A stretch of 64,000 nt of DNA from Christiangramia aestuarii (lineage in GTDB: Bacteria > Bacteroidota > Bacteroidia > Flavobacteriales > Flavobacteriaceae): contig NZ_VJVW01000002.1 of the NCBI RefSeq assembly GCF_009735585.1, forward strand, positions 700,210-764,209, given 5' to 3'. Below are positions 36,276-45,223 of this stretch, piece after piece (the first letter of the stretch is position 1; every line of letters starts with the position of its first letter). The position numbers were made by a program, and so were the translations under genes. The notes below the pieces were generated by a model that saw nothing but the letters and a program-made list of their open reading frames with translations, did not search any database and had not been told where the DNA came from.

Positions 36276-37594
36276 AAAGGCGCGATACTCAGTTTGATTT
36301 GTTTAATTCGCTTGTCATCTATCACTTCTATCTTAAAGGAATAGTTCAGGAAAGTGATGACATCATTTTTTTTAGGGAATCCTCCCGATATTTCCAGCAG
36401 GAATCCGGCCATGGTATCGGCTTCACCCTTTTGATCCTCAAACACCGAAGGATCTTCGATCTTGGCGATCTTGTAAAAATCCTTTAGCGGGGTCTTACCT
36501 TCAAAAACGAAATTATTCTCATCCAGCTTGGAGTAAATAAGGTCTTCATCATCAAACTCATCGCTGATATCCCCAACAATTTCCTCGATAATATCCTCAA
36601 GGGAAATAAGTCCGCTAGTTCCTCCATATTCATCTACCACGATGGCCAGGTGATTTTTCTTATCCTTAAATTCATTGAGCAGATCGTCCAGCTTCTTGTT
36701 TTCAGGAACAAAATATGGCTCTCTAAGCAGGCTGGTCCATTCAAAGTTCTTTTGATTCAGATAAGGTAAAAGGTCTTTTATATATAAGATACCAATCACA
36801 TTATCTACATTTTCACGGTACACGGGAATCCTGGAGTAACCATTCTCAATAATTTCGGGTATGATATCCTGGTAGGAACTCTCCTCATTCAGAGCGAAAA
36901 TATCCATCCTGGGACGCATTACCTGCTTGGTATCGGTATTTCCAAAGCTTACAATACCCTGAAGGATCTTCTGCTCTTCCCTGGTGGTATCCTCCTCACT
37001 GGTTAGTTCCAGTGCCTGGGAAAGATGATCTATGCTAATAAATGATTTCTGTTTCCCCAACTTCTCATGAAAATATAAGGTAACCGCCCGCATGGGGGTA
37101 CTTAATGGAGAGAACAGGCTGTCCAATACATTTATGGGATAGGCCATAAAATTGGAGAACTGTACTTTATTCCTGCTGGCATAAACCTTCGGCAGAATCT
37201 CCCCGAAAAGGAGAATAAGGAAGGTGACCAGGCCTACTTCAAAAAGGAAGCGCAGGTCTATTCCATAAAATTCAGTATTGATACCCGCAAAAAGATCATC
37301 GGCCAGATTATCGAACAGAAGAACTATGGCGATATTGATAAAATTATTGGCAACCAGGATGGTTGCCAGCAGCTTTTTGGGCTTTTCCAGAAGATTGATC
37401 ACAATATTCTGGGTTTTAGATCTTTTCCCGTCTTCGGTTATAAAATTAGCCGGGGTAAGAGAAAAGAATGCTACCTCTGCGCCAGAAATCAGTGCAGAGC
37501 AAAGTAAAAGCACAAATAAAAATATCAAACTGATAATTTGGGAGATTCCCATTGTGGCTAGAAACAAAAGCAAACTGGGAGGTTCCGAATCCAA
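36272..37594 (-). CDS. gldE: Gliding motility-associated protein GldE (CNNM/CBS/CorC family)
   Basis: A 440-residue membrane protein. Three or four hydrophobic helices form a CNNM (DUF21) domain (about 15-195), two CBS units follow (about 205-330) with MRPRMDIFALNEESS and ILYIKDLLPYL, and the C-terminal CorC_HlyC domain ends the protein. Relatives move or sense Mg2+ or Co2+. GldE supports GldD function in gliding. The start is set at TTG 37594, giving the N-terminus (M)DSEPPSLLLFL seen in GldE proteins; an ATG at 37552 would cut that off. It is 15 bases downstream of ssb by the longest reading. Confidence 0.9.
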   Translation of the reverse strand: MDSEPPSLLLFLATMGISQIISLIFLFVLLLCSALISGAEVAFFSLTPANFITEDGKRSKTQNIVINLLEKPKKLLATILVANNFINIAIVLLFDNLADDLFAGINTEFYGIDLRFLFEVGLVTFLILLFGEILPKVYASRNKVQFSNFMAYPINVLDSLFSPLSTPMRAVTLYFHEKLGKQKSFISIDHLSQALELTSEEDTTREEQKILQGIVSFGNTDTKQVMRPRMDIFALNEESSYQDIIPEIIENGYSRIPVYRENVDNVIGILYIKDLLPYLNQKNFEWTSLLREPYFVPENKKLDDLLNEFKDKKNHLAIVVDEYGGTSGLISLEDIIEEIVGDISDEFDDEDLIYSKLDENNFVFEGKTPLKDFYKIAKIEDPSVFEDQKGEADTMAGFLLEISGGFPKKNDVITFLNYSFKIEVIDDKRIKQIKLSIAPL

Positions 37595-37615
37595 AGGCAA
37601 AAGTTTTAGTTAGAC

Positions 37616-38092
37616 TTAGAATGGTAAATCATCTTCCTCTTCATCCTGAGAGAAAGACTCATTCCTATTGGCAAAGTTATCGCTTTTAGGTTTAGCAGGC
37701 TTGCTTGATGACATTTGTGAACCAGAATTTCCAGATGGTTCTGCCCCTGTTTCACCTTTAGGTGTTAAAAAGGTAAACTCGGTACAATGAATTTCTGTAG
37801 AGTACTTTTCGTTCCCGGCATCGTCCTGCCATTTACGGGTTTTTATACGCCCCTCGATATAGACCTTGTCTCCTTTTTTGAGGTATTTTTCGCAGATCTC
37901 GGCCGCTTTGTTTCTTACAACAACGTTATGCCATTCTGTATTGGTAACACGTTCACCGGTAGTTCGATTTGTGTAACTCTCGTTAGTAGCCAGAGGAAAT
38001 CTTCCAATAGATCCGCCTCCTTCAAAATAATGCATTTTTACGTCATCTCCTGTATGCCCTATTAACATTACTTTGTTCAATGTACCTGTCAT
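37616..38092 (-). CDS. ssb: Single-stranded DNA-binding protein
   Basis: A 158-residue SSB. The OB fold covers about 1-108 with LNKVMLIGHTGDDVKMHYFEGG and TEWHNVVVRNKAAEICEKYLKKGDKVYIEGR, then a low-complexity linker and the acidic tip DEEEDDLPF that recruits partner proteins. SSB coats single-stranded DNA in replication and repair. It lies between mutY (110-base spacer) and gldE on the same strand, an order shared with other flavobacteria, although the repair genes have no known link to gliding. Confidence 0.97.
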   Translation of the reverse strand: MTGTLNKVMLIGHTGDDVKMHYFEGGGSIGRFPLATNESYTNRTTGERVTNTEWHNVVVRNKAAEICEKYLKKGDKVYIEGRIKTRKWQDDAGNEKYSTEIHCTEFTFLTPKGETGAEPSGNSGSQMSSSKPAKPKSDNFANRNESFSQDEEEDDLPF

Positions 38093-38202
38093 TACTTAAA
38101 TATTTAGTTACCGCTAGCCGGTTATTTGGATTAATAATTATTCTAAAATACTAAAAAATTCTGCCTGAATATGCAAAAAGATCCAAAGATATAAACAAGC
38201 AT

Positions 38203-39255
38203 CTATTTATAAGCATCTGGAAGATATTCATTCAAAAAGTTTTCGATAAGCACGGGAACGGGGTAATCAATAACTTCCTGAAGGGCTATTTTCGGTTTTT
38301 TTACTTCGGTCGTGTTTACGATCCAGAACCGGGTATAAAGATGCTGATGGGATAGCTTGTGCACCACGGGCTTTTGGTTATAAAGCTCTATGCTGAATTC
38401 ATCACCCCCAATGAGATCAGTAAACTTATCCTGACTTTTTAGTTCCTCCTCATCGCTAAGACTTTCGGTTTCCACAAGAGGGAACTGGTAAAGTCCATTC
38501 CAGATGCCCTTCCCCTTTCTTTGCTCCAGGATGGTGCTCTCATCCTTTAGGTCGAAAACGAGGTAGTTAAAAAACCTCTTTTTCACTTTTGACTTTTTCA
38601 GCTTTACCGGCAATTCTTTTACCCGGTCATTTTTCAAAGCAAGACACATGTCATTAAAAGGACAGGAATCGCATTTTGGATTCTGAGGTTTACAGTGCAA
38701 AGCACCAAATTCCATGATAGCCTGGTTAAAGGTGGCCGGATCTTTTTCATCTAAAAGCTCCTGGGCAAGGATTTTGAATTCCTTGATCCCGGCAGTATTA
38801 TTAATAGGAGTATCAATTTCAAAGATACGCGACAAAACCCGGTAAACATTTCCATCTACCACGGCCACGGGTTCTCCATAACAAATAGAAGCTATGGCGC
38901 TGGCCGTATAATCACCCACTCCTTTTAATTTGAGCAATCCTTTATAGTTATCGGGAAATTTCCCATTAAGATCGAAAGCCACGTGCTTGGCGGTTTCGTG
39001 AAGGTTCCTGGCGCGGGAATAATATCCAAGTCCCTGCCAGAGCTTTAGAACTTCATCCTGCGGAGCTTTGGCCAGGTGAAAAACCGTAGGATAGGCCTCG
39101 ATAAACTTCTTATAATAAGGTAAACCCTGCTCTATTCGCGTTTGTTGAAGCATTATTTCGCTGAGCCAAATTTGGTACGGTTCGTGCACCTTTCTCCATG
39201 GCAGATCTCGTTTGTTTTGCAAGTACCAATGTGTCAGTCTTTTGGGAAAAACCAT
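38203..39255 (-). CDS. mutY: A/G-specific adenine glycosylase MutY
   Basis: A 350-residue HhH-GPD glycosylase. The catalytic Glu33 lies in WLSEIMLQQTR, the helix-hairpin-helix LKGVGDYTA is at 110-118, the catalytic Asp134 in VVDGNVYR, and the 4Fe-4S loop is C188-x6-C195-x2-C198-x5-C204. A NUDIX-like C-terminal domain (about 225-345) reads 8-oxoG. The enzyme removes adenine opposite 8-oxoguanine. It heads the mutY-ssb-gldE-gldD run and is divergent from hup with a 141-base spacer. Confidence 0.97.
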   Translation of the reverse strand: MVFPKRLTHWYLQNKRDLPWRKVHEPYQIWLSEIMLQQTRIEQGLPYYKKFIEAYPTVFHLAKAPQDEVLKLWQGLGYYSRARNLHETAKHVAFDLNGKFPDNYKGLLKLKGVGDYTASAIASICYGEPVAVVDGNVYRVLSRIFEIDTPINNTAGIKEFKILAQELLDEKDPATFNQAIMEFGALHCKPQNPKCDSCPFNDMCLALKNDRVKELPVKLKKSKVKKRFFNYLVFDLKDESTILEQRKGKGIWNGLYQFPLVETESLSDEEELKSQDKFTDLIGGDEFSIELYNQKPVVHKLSHQHLYTRFWIVNTTEVKKPKIALQEVIDYPVPVLIENFLNEYLPDAYK

Positions 39256-39314
39256 AATAAATAGGGATTGTCCGCAATAATAGGAGTTTATTCCGTTATT
39301 ATTAGTGAATTAGG

Positions 39315-39347
39315 TTTGAAATATTGCAGATTTAATTCTTATATTTG
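39315..39347 (+). promoter_or_regulatory. Promoter of the HU gene
   Basis: TTTG, 21 bases, TATATTTG, a close match to the Bacteroidota consensus at the upper end of the usual spacing. It lies 49 bases before the ATG. Confidence 0.75.
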
Positions 39348-39396
39348 CCCCCTTGAAAAATTGAAACCCCAATTAATAATTTTAAATAGCACGAAA

Positions 39397-39687
39397 ATGA
39401 CGAAAGCAGATATCGTAGCAAACATTTCAGAAAAATTAGGAATGGAAAAAGGAGACGTACAAGCTACTATCGAATCCTTCATGGACGAAGTAAAAACTTC
39501 TCTAGAAAGCGGAGATAATGTTTACCTTCGTGGTTTCGGAAGCTTTGTAGTGAAAACCAGAGCTGAGAAAACCGGTAGAAACATTTCTAAGAACACTACT
39601 ATTAAGATTCCTGCACACAACATTCCTGCATTTAAGCCAGCAAAGATATTTGTAGAAGGAGTAAAGACTAACGTCGAAGTAAAATAA
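39397..39687 (+). CDS. HU family DNA-binding protein
   Basis: A 96-residue histone-like protein from the ATG at 39397. The frame stays open upstream to 39268, but that part covers the promoter and has no family support. It begins MTKADIVANISEKLGM, has the DNA-arm region GFGSFVVKTRAEKTGRN, then KIPAHNIPAFKPAK, the HU/IHF signature. HU bends and compacts DNA. The arm has RN followed by SKNTTIKIPA, so it is close to the IHF-like HU forms of Bacteroidota. The gene has its own promoter and is followed by a hairpin at 39694-39714. Confidence 0.95.
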   Translation: MTKADIVANISEKLGMEKGDVQATIESFMDEVKTSLESGDNVYLRGFGSFVVKTRAEKTGRNISKNTTIKIPAHNIPAFKPAKIFVEGVKTNVEVK

Positions 39688-39693
39688 TTGAAT

Positions 39694-39714
39694 CCTCCCC
39701 GCTCTGCGGGGTGG
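39694..39714 (+). other. GC-rich hairpin after the HU gene
   Basis: CCCCGC and GCGGGG pair around a three-base loop, with short flanking pairs outside (CC with GG). No T-run follows, so it is more likely an attenuator or mRNA-end protector between the HU gene and the small ribosomal protein gene than a full terminator. Confidence 0.5.
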
Positions 39715-39753
39715 CTTCTAAGAAATAATTATTAATTTTAAAGATATTGCACT

Positions 39754-39843
39754 ATGCCAAGTGGTAAGAAAAGAAAAAGACACAAGGTGGCTACGCACAA
39801 GCGTAAGAAAAGAAGAAGAGCTAACCGCCACAAGAAAAAGTAG
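39754..39843 (+). CDS. 29-residue basic protein related to AURKAIP1/mS38 (small ribosomal protein)
   Basis: A tiny gene encoding 29 residues, starting MPSGKKRKRHKVATHK, of which about two thirds are Lys, Arg or His. It matches the AURKAIP1/COX24 domain, which in mitochondria is the small-subunit protein mS38. In Bacteroidota such proteins are annotated as a small ribosome-associated protein that probably sits in the small subunit; ribosome location is known for relatives, here it is inferred. The gene lies between the HU gene and the RNase E/G gene. Its stop codon is inside the stem of the terminator at 39835-39862, so the mRNA end is tight. Confidence 0.88.
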   Translation: MPSGKKRKRHKVATHKRKKRRRANRHKKK

Positions 39844-39862
39844 TGTGACAACTACTTTTTTT
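39835..39862 (+). terminator. Terminator overlapping the stop of the mS38-like gene
   Basis: AAAAAGTAGT and ACTACTTTTT form a 10-bp stem around a six-base loop, and the stem continues into TT. The TAG stop codon (39841-39843) lies within the left arm. Confidence 0.88.
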
Positions 39863-39986
39863 ATTTAAATCGTTCTTTGAAATCGAAACCCTCGACGCAC
39901 GTTTTGTATGTCGATCAGGTTTCTTCAGGATTAAAAACCTGTGAAAAAATAATGTTTAATCCATCTATGTTTGTTTAACAACAGAT

Positions 39987-41546
39987 ATGGATAAAAAATC
40001 TGGAAGTGTGGACAAAGAATTAATTATCCGGTCCGAACCTTCTGCTGTAGATTTTGCCTTATTAAAAGATGGAAAACTTATTGAGCTAAACAAGGAAGAA
40101 GACAGCAACAAATTTAATGTAGGCGATATCTATATCGCCAAAATTAGAAAAGCTGTCCCAGGGTTAAATGCCGCATTCGTGAATGTTGGCTACGAAAAAG
40201 ATGGTTTTTTACACTATCATGACCTTGGACCTCAGGTTTCTTCTTTGCTTAAGTTCATAAAACGTGTAAGCACAGGTAAACTAAAAGACTATTCTTTAAA
40301 GAATTTTACTTTTGAAAAGGATATAGACAAGAACGGTACTATTACCGACGTCTTAAAATCCAATCAGTCGCTACTGGTTCAAATCGTAAAAGAACCCATC
40401 TCTACAAAAGGCCCCAGGATAAGCTCTGAGCTTTCCCTACCCGGCCGTTATATTGTATTAGTCCCTTTTTCAAACCGAATTTCAGTTTCACAGAAAATTG
40501 AGAGCAAAGACGAAAAGGAACGCCTAAAGAGACTGGTAAAAAGCATTAAACCCAAAGGTTTTGGGATTATTGTAAGAACTGTAGCCGAAGGCAAAAAAGT
40601 AGCAGAACTGGACAGAGACCTCCAAAATCTAATGGGTCGCTGGACAGCTATGTGTAAAAAATTGTATAAACCGCATCATCCCTCCAAAGTACTGGGAGAA
40701 TTGAACAGGGCTTCGTCCCTGCTAAGAGACATTTTTAATGACTCCTTTACTTCTATTTGCGTAGACGATGAAACGCTTTATACTCAAATCAAAGACTATG
40801 TGAGCGAGATCGCTCCAGAAAAAGAATCAATTGTAAAATTGCATCAATCCAACCAACCTATTTTCGAGAAGAATGGTATCGAAAGACAAATAAAAACTTC
40901 CTTTGGGCGCACCGTTTCCATGAGTAAAGGCGCCTACCTGGTCATAGAACATACAGAAGCCATGCACGTTATAGACGTGAACAGCGGAAACCGTTCTAAT
41001 AAATCCAAGAACCAGGAAGATACCGCGTTAGAGGTGAATATGATTAGTGCTACCGAGATAGCCAGACAGTTACGACTTCGTGACATGGGCGGCATTATCG
41101 TGGTAGACTTCATAGATATGAATAGAGCCGAGAACAGAAAAAAGCTCTATGACCACCTTAGAAACGAAATGAGTGACGACAGGGCTAAACATAAGATATT
41201 GCCCCCCAGTAAGTTTGGATTAGTTCAAATTACAAGACAGCGCGTAAGGCCTGAGATGAATATCAAGACCCGTGAGGAAAATCCCAACGGGAATGGTGAA
41301 ATTGAAGCACCTATAAGTTTGGTAAACAAGATCAAAGTAGACCTTGAGAAGCTGATCAAAAAAGACCATAAAAAGATCACGCTTAGCGCACATCCATTTA
41401 TTGCCGCCTTTTTAACAAAAGGCTTTCCATCTCCCCGATCTAAGTGGTTTGTAGACCACAAACGATGGGTGAAAATTTTACCTCGCGATGCTTACACGTA
41501 TTTAGAGTACCACTTTCACGATAAAGACGGGAAAGTGATCAAATAA
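39987..41546 (+). CDS. Ribonuclease E/G family endoribonuclease
   Basis: A 519-residue RNase of the Rng/RneA type. An S1-like domain with a Bacteroidota-type insert spans about 40-160. The catalytic core keeps the metal-binding aspartates in HVIDVNSGNRS (Asp330) and IVVDFIDM (Asp374). The enzyme cuts AU-rich single-stranded RNA in rRNA maturation and mRNA decay. There is no RNase E-type C-terminal scaffold. The gene follows the mS38-like gene after a strong terminator, so it has its own promoter, although only a partial -7 box was seen. It is followed by a terminator at 41551-41584. Confidence 0.95.
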   Translation: MDKKSGSVDKELIIRSEPSAVDFALLKDGKLIELNKEEDSNKFNVGDIYIAKIRKAVPGLNAAFVNVGYEKDGFLHYHDLGPQVSSLLKFIKRVSTGKLKDYSLKNFTFEKDIDKNGTITDVLKSNQSLLVQIVKEPISTKGPRISSELSLPGRYIVLVPFSNRISVSQKIESKDEKERLKRLVKSIKPKGFGIIVRTVAEGKKVAELDRDLQNLMGRWTAMCKKLYKPHHPSKVLGELNRASSLLRDIFNDSFTSICVDDETLYTQIKDYVSEIAPEKESIVKLHQSNQPIFEKNGIERQIKTSFGRTVSMSKGAYLVIEHTEAMHVIDVNSGNRSNKSKNQEDTALEVNMISATEIARQLRLRDMGGIIVVDFIDMNRAENRKKLYDHLRNEMSDDRAKHKILPPSKFGLVQITRQRVRPEMNIKTREENPNGNGEIEAPISLVNKIKVDLEKLIKKDHKKITLSAHPFIAAFLTKGFPSPRSKWFVDHKRWVKILPRDAYTYLEYHFHDKDGKVIK

Positions 41547-41550
41547 AAAG

Positions 41551-41584
41551 AACGCCTTTCAAGCAATTGGGAGGCGTTTTTTTG
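41551..41584 (+). terminator. Terminator after the RNase E/G gene
   Basis: A stem AACGCCTTTC with GGGAGGCGTT, including G-T pairs, ending in a T-run. It begins five bases after the stop codon. Confidence 0.85.
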
Positions 41585-41628
41585 TACCCTGTTTTGAACT
41601 GCCTGCCCTAAACCTTTATATTTGATCG

Positions 41629-41829
41629 ATGAACAAATATACTTTAGGCATAAGTTTATTAACCCTGATGTTTGGCTTCACCTTTTACGGCGAGATCATA
41701 ACAATAAATCTTGGGGCCACCTATTATTTAATTCCTGCCGAAGTGATCTGCTTCGGGATCTGGCTTATATTCATGATCATCTTCTGGATAAGCAGGCTGA
41801 GAAAAATTCTTTCTAAAAATGAGGCATAA
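41629..41829 (+). CDS. Small two-helix membrane protein
   Basis: A 66-residue protein with two hydrophobic helices (about 6-25 and 34-56), separated by a short segment with NLGATYYLIPAE, and a basic cytoplasmic tail. I do not recognise a family. Support for a real gene is the ATG just after the RNase terminator, clean helices, and overlap of its last 11 bases with the recX start, which suggests translational coupling. The same stretch in another frame gives a longer but unlikely product. Confidence 0.55.
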   Translation: MNKYTLGISLLTLMFGFTFYGEIITINLGATYYLIPAEVICFGIWLIFMIIFWISRLRKILSKNEA

Positions 41830-42295
41830 CCAGAATTCTTATACCGTAGATGAAGCACTTCAAAAACTGATGCATTTCTGTGCATACAGGGACCGTTCTC
41901 AAAAAGAAGTTGAAGACAAGCTGGACTCCATGCGTATGATCCCCGAAGCCAAGGAAAAGATCATCATTACATTGATGCAGGAAGGCTTTTTAAACGAGGA
42001 ACGTTTTGCCAGAAGCTTTGTAAGGGGTAAATACCGCATGAAAAAATGGGGAAGGATCAAGATCACCCAGGAACTTAAAAAGCGGCAGATCTCCTCTCCC
42101 ATCATTAAACTGGGACTTTCTGAAATAAAGGAAAATGATTACCTATCCACACTATACCAGCTGGCAGAGAAAAAAGCCGAAATGATTTCTGAAACAAATA
42201 CCTTTAAAAAGAAAAAGAAACTCGCAGACCACCTTATAAGAAAAGGTTATGAACCTTCGATGGTGTTTGACTGCGTGAATGATATTATAGACTAA
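41819..42295 (+). CDS. recX: Regulatory protein RecX
   Basis: A 158-residue helical protein with the RecX three-helix repeats. ALQKLMHFCAYRDRSQKEVEDKL and ERFARSFVRGKYRMKKWGRIKITQEL are typical. RecX inhibits RecA filament growth and recombinase activity. RecA itself is not in the window. Its start overlaps the small membrane protein gene, and its 3' end overlaps the convergent cupin gene by 11 bases. The length fits the short bacterial form. Confidence 0.92.
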   Translation: MRHNQNSYTVDEALQKLMHFCAYRDRSQKEVEDKLDSMRMIPEAKEKIIITLMQEGFLNEERFARSFVRGKYRMKKWGRIKITQELKKRQISSPIIKLGLSEIKENDYLSTLYQLAEKKAEMISETNTFKKKKKLADHLIRKGYEPSMVFDCVNDIID

Positions 42296-43163
42296 TGTCG
42301 TTCTTTTTGTGGGTGCGCTTCACCGCCTGCTCATTTTTATAATCTATCCACTTCTGCCCCCTTAATTTCCTCATATAATTATCAAAATGCCTCATAAAAA
42401 TAAGGTTATAGACCGCTTTGGAAAAATTGGTCAGGGTTCTTGGGGTTGCCCTGAGACTCATTGAGAAACCTGCAGTGAGGTAGGTCATATGATGCCAGTA
42501 ACCTTCAGGCATATAGAGAGCCTCACCATGCTCGAGCTCGGTTATATAGCCTCTGGCCTTTTTCAGGACAGGGAATTTTTCAAAATCAGGATCGTTAAAA
42601 TCTATATCTTCCCGGGCGATCAAAGCATGCGGCACCTTATATAGATGTTTGCTCTCGCTTGGCGGAAAGAGGATACATTGTTTTTTTCCATGAAAATGAA
42701 AATGAAGAATGTTTGCGTAATCTATGTCGTAATGCATAAACACCCTGGAATTTTCCCCTCCAAAAAAAAGCATGGGCAACTGCTTCAAGAAGCGCAGGCC
42801 CACATCTGGGAACTTGAAATCTTCCTGGAAAGCAGGTACCTCTTTCAGTAAATTGTATAAAAATATCCGGTAGTTGGAAGGCCCTTTTTTTAAAAGCTCT
42901 ATATACTGAGACATCTTCATCTGGGCATGGGCCTCGTTGAATTTGTATTTGGAAGAAATTGGCCGGTCATCGTAAAGCGGAACGGTTCTGTCTCCCGCCA
43001 TTTTATTTACATAATCCAGGTCCCATTTTTTGTAAGCGGGCCAGTCATCGATCAATCTTTTTATCACTACCGGTTTCTGAGGCTGAACATATTCCCGTAG
43101 GAATTCTGCTTTCGAGATCCTATCTACCTTTGGTATTGCTTCAAGATTCATCTTTGACTTCAT
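42285..43163 (-). CDS. JmjC-like cupin domain protein 1
   Basis: A 292-residue Fe(II)/2-oxoglutarate-dependent dioxygenase-like protein of the cupin-8 type. HYD at 144-146 is the HxD metal pair, and the third ligand is His224 or His225 in GYWHHM. The fold around VFMHYDIDYANILHFHFHGKKQCILF fits factor-inhibiting-HIF-type hydroxylases. It is a tandem paralogue of the next gene and overlaps it by four bases (ATGA). Such enzymes hydroxylate proteins or small molecules. The pair lies directly downstream of bioB; a link with biotin is unproven. Confidence 0.85.
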   Translation of the reverse strand: MKSKMNLEAIPKVDRISKAEFLREYVQPQKPVVIKRLIDDWPAYKKWDLDYVNKMAGDRTVPLYDDRPISSKYKFNEAHAQMKMSQYIELLKKGPSNYRIFLYNLLKEVPAFQEDFKFPDVGLRFLKQLPMLFFGGENSRVFMHYDIDYANILHFHFHGKKQCILFPPSESKHLYKVPHALIAREDIDFNDPDFEKFPVLKKARGYITELEHGEALYMPEGYWHHMTYLTAGFSMSLRATPRTLTNFSKAVYNLIFMRHFDNYMRKLRGQKWIDYKNEQAVKRTHKKNDISL

Positions 43164-44029
43164 TCGATCCCGGCATTTTTATGGGTTCTTTTTATGGCTA
43201 TCCTGTTCTTATAATCTATCCAGTCCTGCCCCCTGATCTTTCGCATCAGGTTATCATAATTCCTAACGAATAACAGGTTATTCAATACTTCGGCTATTTT
43301 CCCCGGAGATTTAGGCAAGGACCTGAGCGTTAAGGAAAGGCTTGCTTTTTCGTATTTTATCCAGTGCCACCAGTGGCTCGGAATGTAAAGAGCATCGCCG
43401 TGTTCCAGGATGGTTTCGAACCCCCTGGCCTTGGCCAGTGCTGGATATTTCGTGAAATCTGGCTTATCCATATCTATGATCTCCATGCTCACTATGGAAT
43501 AAGGAACCTTATACAGCAATCCTGTCTGATCTGGCGGATATAGAATCACCCTCTTTTTCCCTACGAAATTGAAATGAAAATTATTGGCCAGGTCCATATC
43601 GTAATGCATCACAACTTTTGAACCTTCACCACCCACAAAAAGAACGGGTAACTTCTTAAAAAATTTCACCCCAAGGTCGGGATACTGAAAATCTTCTACC
43701 AGCTCCGGACAATTCTGAAGCATGTTGAAGAAGAACATCCTTAGATCTGTAGGGCCTTTTTCAAGTAAATCAACATACTCTCTGAAAGGGACCTTCATGG
43801 CGGGGCCATGGGAGTTCTGTCTTCCCTTGGCGGGTTTACCGTCATACAAAGGCACTACAACATCGCCGGCCTTTTCCCTGAAATAATCAAAGTTCCATTT
43901 TTGGTAGGCCGGCCAGTTTTCTGTAAGATCTTCTATGACTACCGGTTTTTTCGGTATAAAATACTCCTGCAAAAATTCCTCCTTGGAGAGGTTTTTTCGT
44001 CTGGGAATATTTTGAAGATCCAGTTTCAA
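43160..44029 (-). CDS. JmjC-like cupin domain protein 2
   Basis: A 289-residue paralogue of the preceding entry. HYD is at 142-144 and the likely third ligand at His219 or His222 (SHWWHWI), with the same VVMHYDMDLANNFHFNF core. No ATG is available: an in-frame stop lies just upstream of the reading, so the start is taken as TTG at 44029. It is 15 bases after bioB and probably co-transcribed with it. Two intact copies side by side suggest different substrates or a heterodimer. The enzymatic activity is inferred from ligands only. Confidence 0.85.
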   Translation of the reverse strand: MKLDLQNIPRRKNLSKEEFLQEYFIPKKPVVIEDLTENWPAYQKWNFDYFREKAGDVVVPLYDGKPAKGRQNSHGPAMKVPFREYVDLLEKGPTDLRMFFFNMLQNCPELVEDFQYPDLGVKFFKKLPVLFVGGEGSKVVMHYDMDLANNFHFNFVGKKRVILYPPDQTGLLYKVPYSIVSMEIIDMDKPDFTKYPALAKARGFETILEHGDALYIPSHWWHWIKYEKASLSLTLRSLPKSPGKIAEVLNNLLFVRNYDNLMRKIRGQDWIDYKNRIAIKRTHKNAGIE

Positions 44030-44044
44030 AATTTATGATTTTTG

Positions 44045-45136
44045 CTAGGCCTTGGTCTTAGCCTTTCCCTGAGCCTCTAGATTCCTGTCGATCTTATGCC
44101 CTGGTCTTGTCCATTTTGGTTTCTCTCCCTGGCTCTGAAATTGAGACTTATCTGCATCTACACTTTCCGGCTGAGATTTTTTCTCAAATGCTTTTTGCGG
44201 ATTCAATCCTAGCATTTTGAACATCTCCATATCCTCGTTCACATCTGGATTAGGAGTGGTTAAAAGCTTATCTCCGGCAAAGATCGAGTTCGCCCCGGCA
44301 AAGAAACACATAGCCTGTCCTTCCCTGCTCATCTGGGTTCTTCCTGCTGAAAGTCTAACCTGGGTCTCTGGCATTACAATTCTGGTGGTCGCTACCATCC
44401 TGATCATATCCCAGATAGGTACAGGCTCCTGCTCTTCAAGAGGGGTTCCTTCCACAGGCACCAATGCATTGATCGGCACAGATTCCGGCTGCGGATTAAG
44501 GGTTGAAAGAGCTACTAGCATCCCGGCACGGTCTGCTTCGCTTTCGCCCATCCCAATGATCCCTCCGCTACAAACCGTAACATTGGTCTTTCTAACGTTT
44601 CCAATTGTATCAAGCCTGTCCTGGTAACCACGGGTAGAGATCACCTCTTTATAATATTCTTCAGAGGAGTCAAGATTATGATTGTAAGCATACAGGCCTG
44701 CCTCAGCAAGACGCTGAGCCTGGTTTTCGGTAAGCATTCCCAGGGTACAGCAAACCTCCATATCCAGCTTGTTGATGGTTCTTACCATCTCAAGCACATT
44801 ATCAAATTCTTCACCATCTTTCACATTTCTCCAGGCCGCACCCATACAAACACGGGAACTACCGGATGCCTTGGCGCGTAAGGCCTGGGCTTTCACCTGG
44901 TTTACGCTCATAAGGTCATTACCTTCAAGATCTGTATGATAACGGGCTGCCTGTGGGCAGTAACCGCAATCTTCGGGGCAACCCCCGGTTTTTATAGAAA
45001 GCAGGGTAGAAACCTGAACGGTATTAGGGTCATGATGTTGACGGTGAACAGTGGCTGCTTCGTATAGCAGCTCCATAAAAGGCTTATTATAAATTTCCAG
45101 GATCTCTTCTTTGGTCCAGTCGTGTTTAAGTGCCAT
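44045..45136 (-). CDS. bioB: Biotin synthase BioB
   Basis: A 363-residue radical SAM enzyme. The 4Fe-4S motif is C53-x3-C57-x2-C60 in [16 protein letters not shown], and the 2Fe-2S ligands are expected in [15 protein letters not shown] and EVCCTLGM, with Arg in RLSAGR. It inserts sulfur into dethiobiotin. The last 50 residues are a Gln/Lys-rich tail longer than in E. coli BioB. It is preceded by an 87-base spacer after the ketoacyl synthase gene, in which no convincing operator was found. Confidence 0.96.
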   Translation of the reverse strand: MALKHDWTKEEILEIYNKPFMELLYEAATVHRQHHDPNTVQVSTLLSIKTGGCPEDCGYCPQAARYHTDLEGNDLMSVNQVKAQALRAKASGSSRVCMGAAWRNVKDGEEFDNVLEMVRTINKLDMEVCCTLGMLTENQAQRLAEAGLYAYNHNLDSSEEYYKEVISTRGYQDRLDTIGNVRKTNVTVCSGGIIGMGESEADRAGMLVALSTLNPQPESVPINALVPVEGTPLEEQEPVPIWDMIRMVATTRIVMPETQVRLSAGRTQMSREGQAMCFFAGANSIFAGDKLLTTPNPDVNEDMEMFKMLGLNPQKAFEKKSQPESVDADKSQFQSQGEKPKWTRPGHKIDRNLEAQGKAKTKA

Positions 45137-45223
45137 GTAATTTGATTTGTATTCAAAAATAACGAAAACTAGGCTTTAATCTAGGATGCTAACCTAAGAT
45201 TTATAAACGGGATAGCTAACAAT

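Noticed and set aside
39268-39396. N-terminal extension of the HU protein
   Set aside because: It contains the promoter boxes and has no similarity to HU.
39901-39986. Promoter of the RNase E/G gene at TATGTTTG (39966-39973)
   Set aside because: The -7 box fits, but no -33 element was found at the expected distance, so it is not listed as a feature.
45137-45223. BirA-like operator upstream of bioB (TTGTTAGC and GGTTAGCA on the minus strand)
   Set aside because: The half-sites are imperfect and 19 bases apart instead of about 15, and they look as much like direct as inverted repeats.
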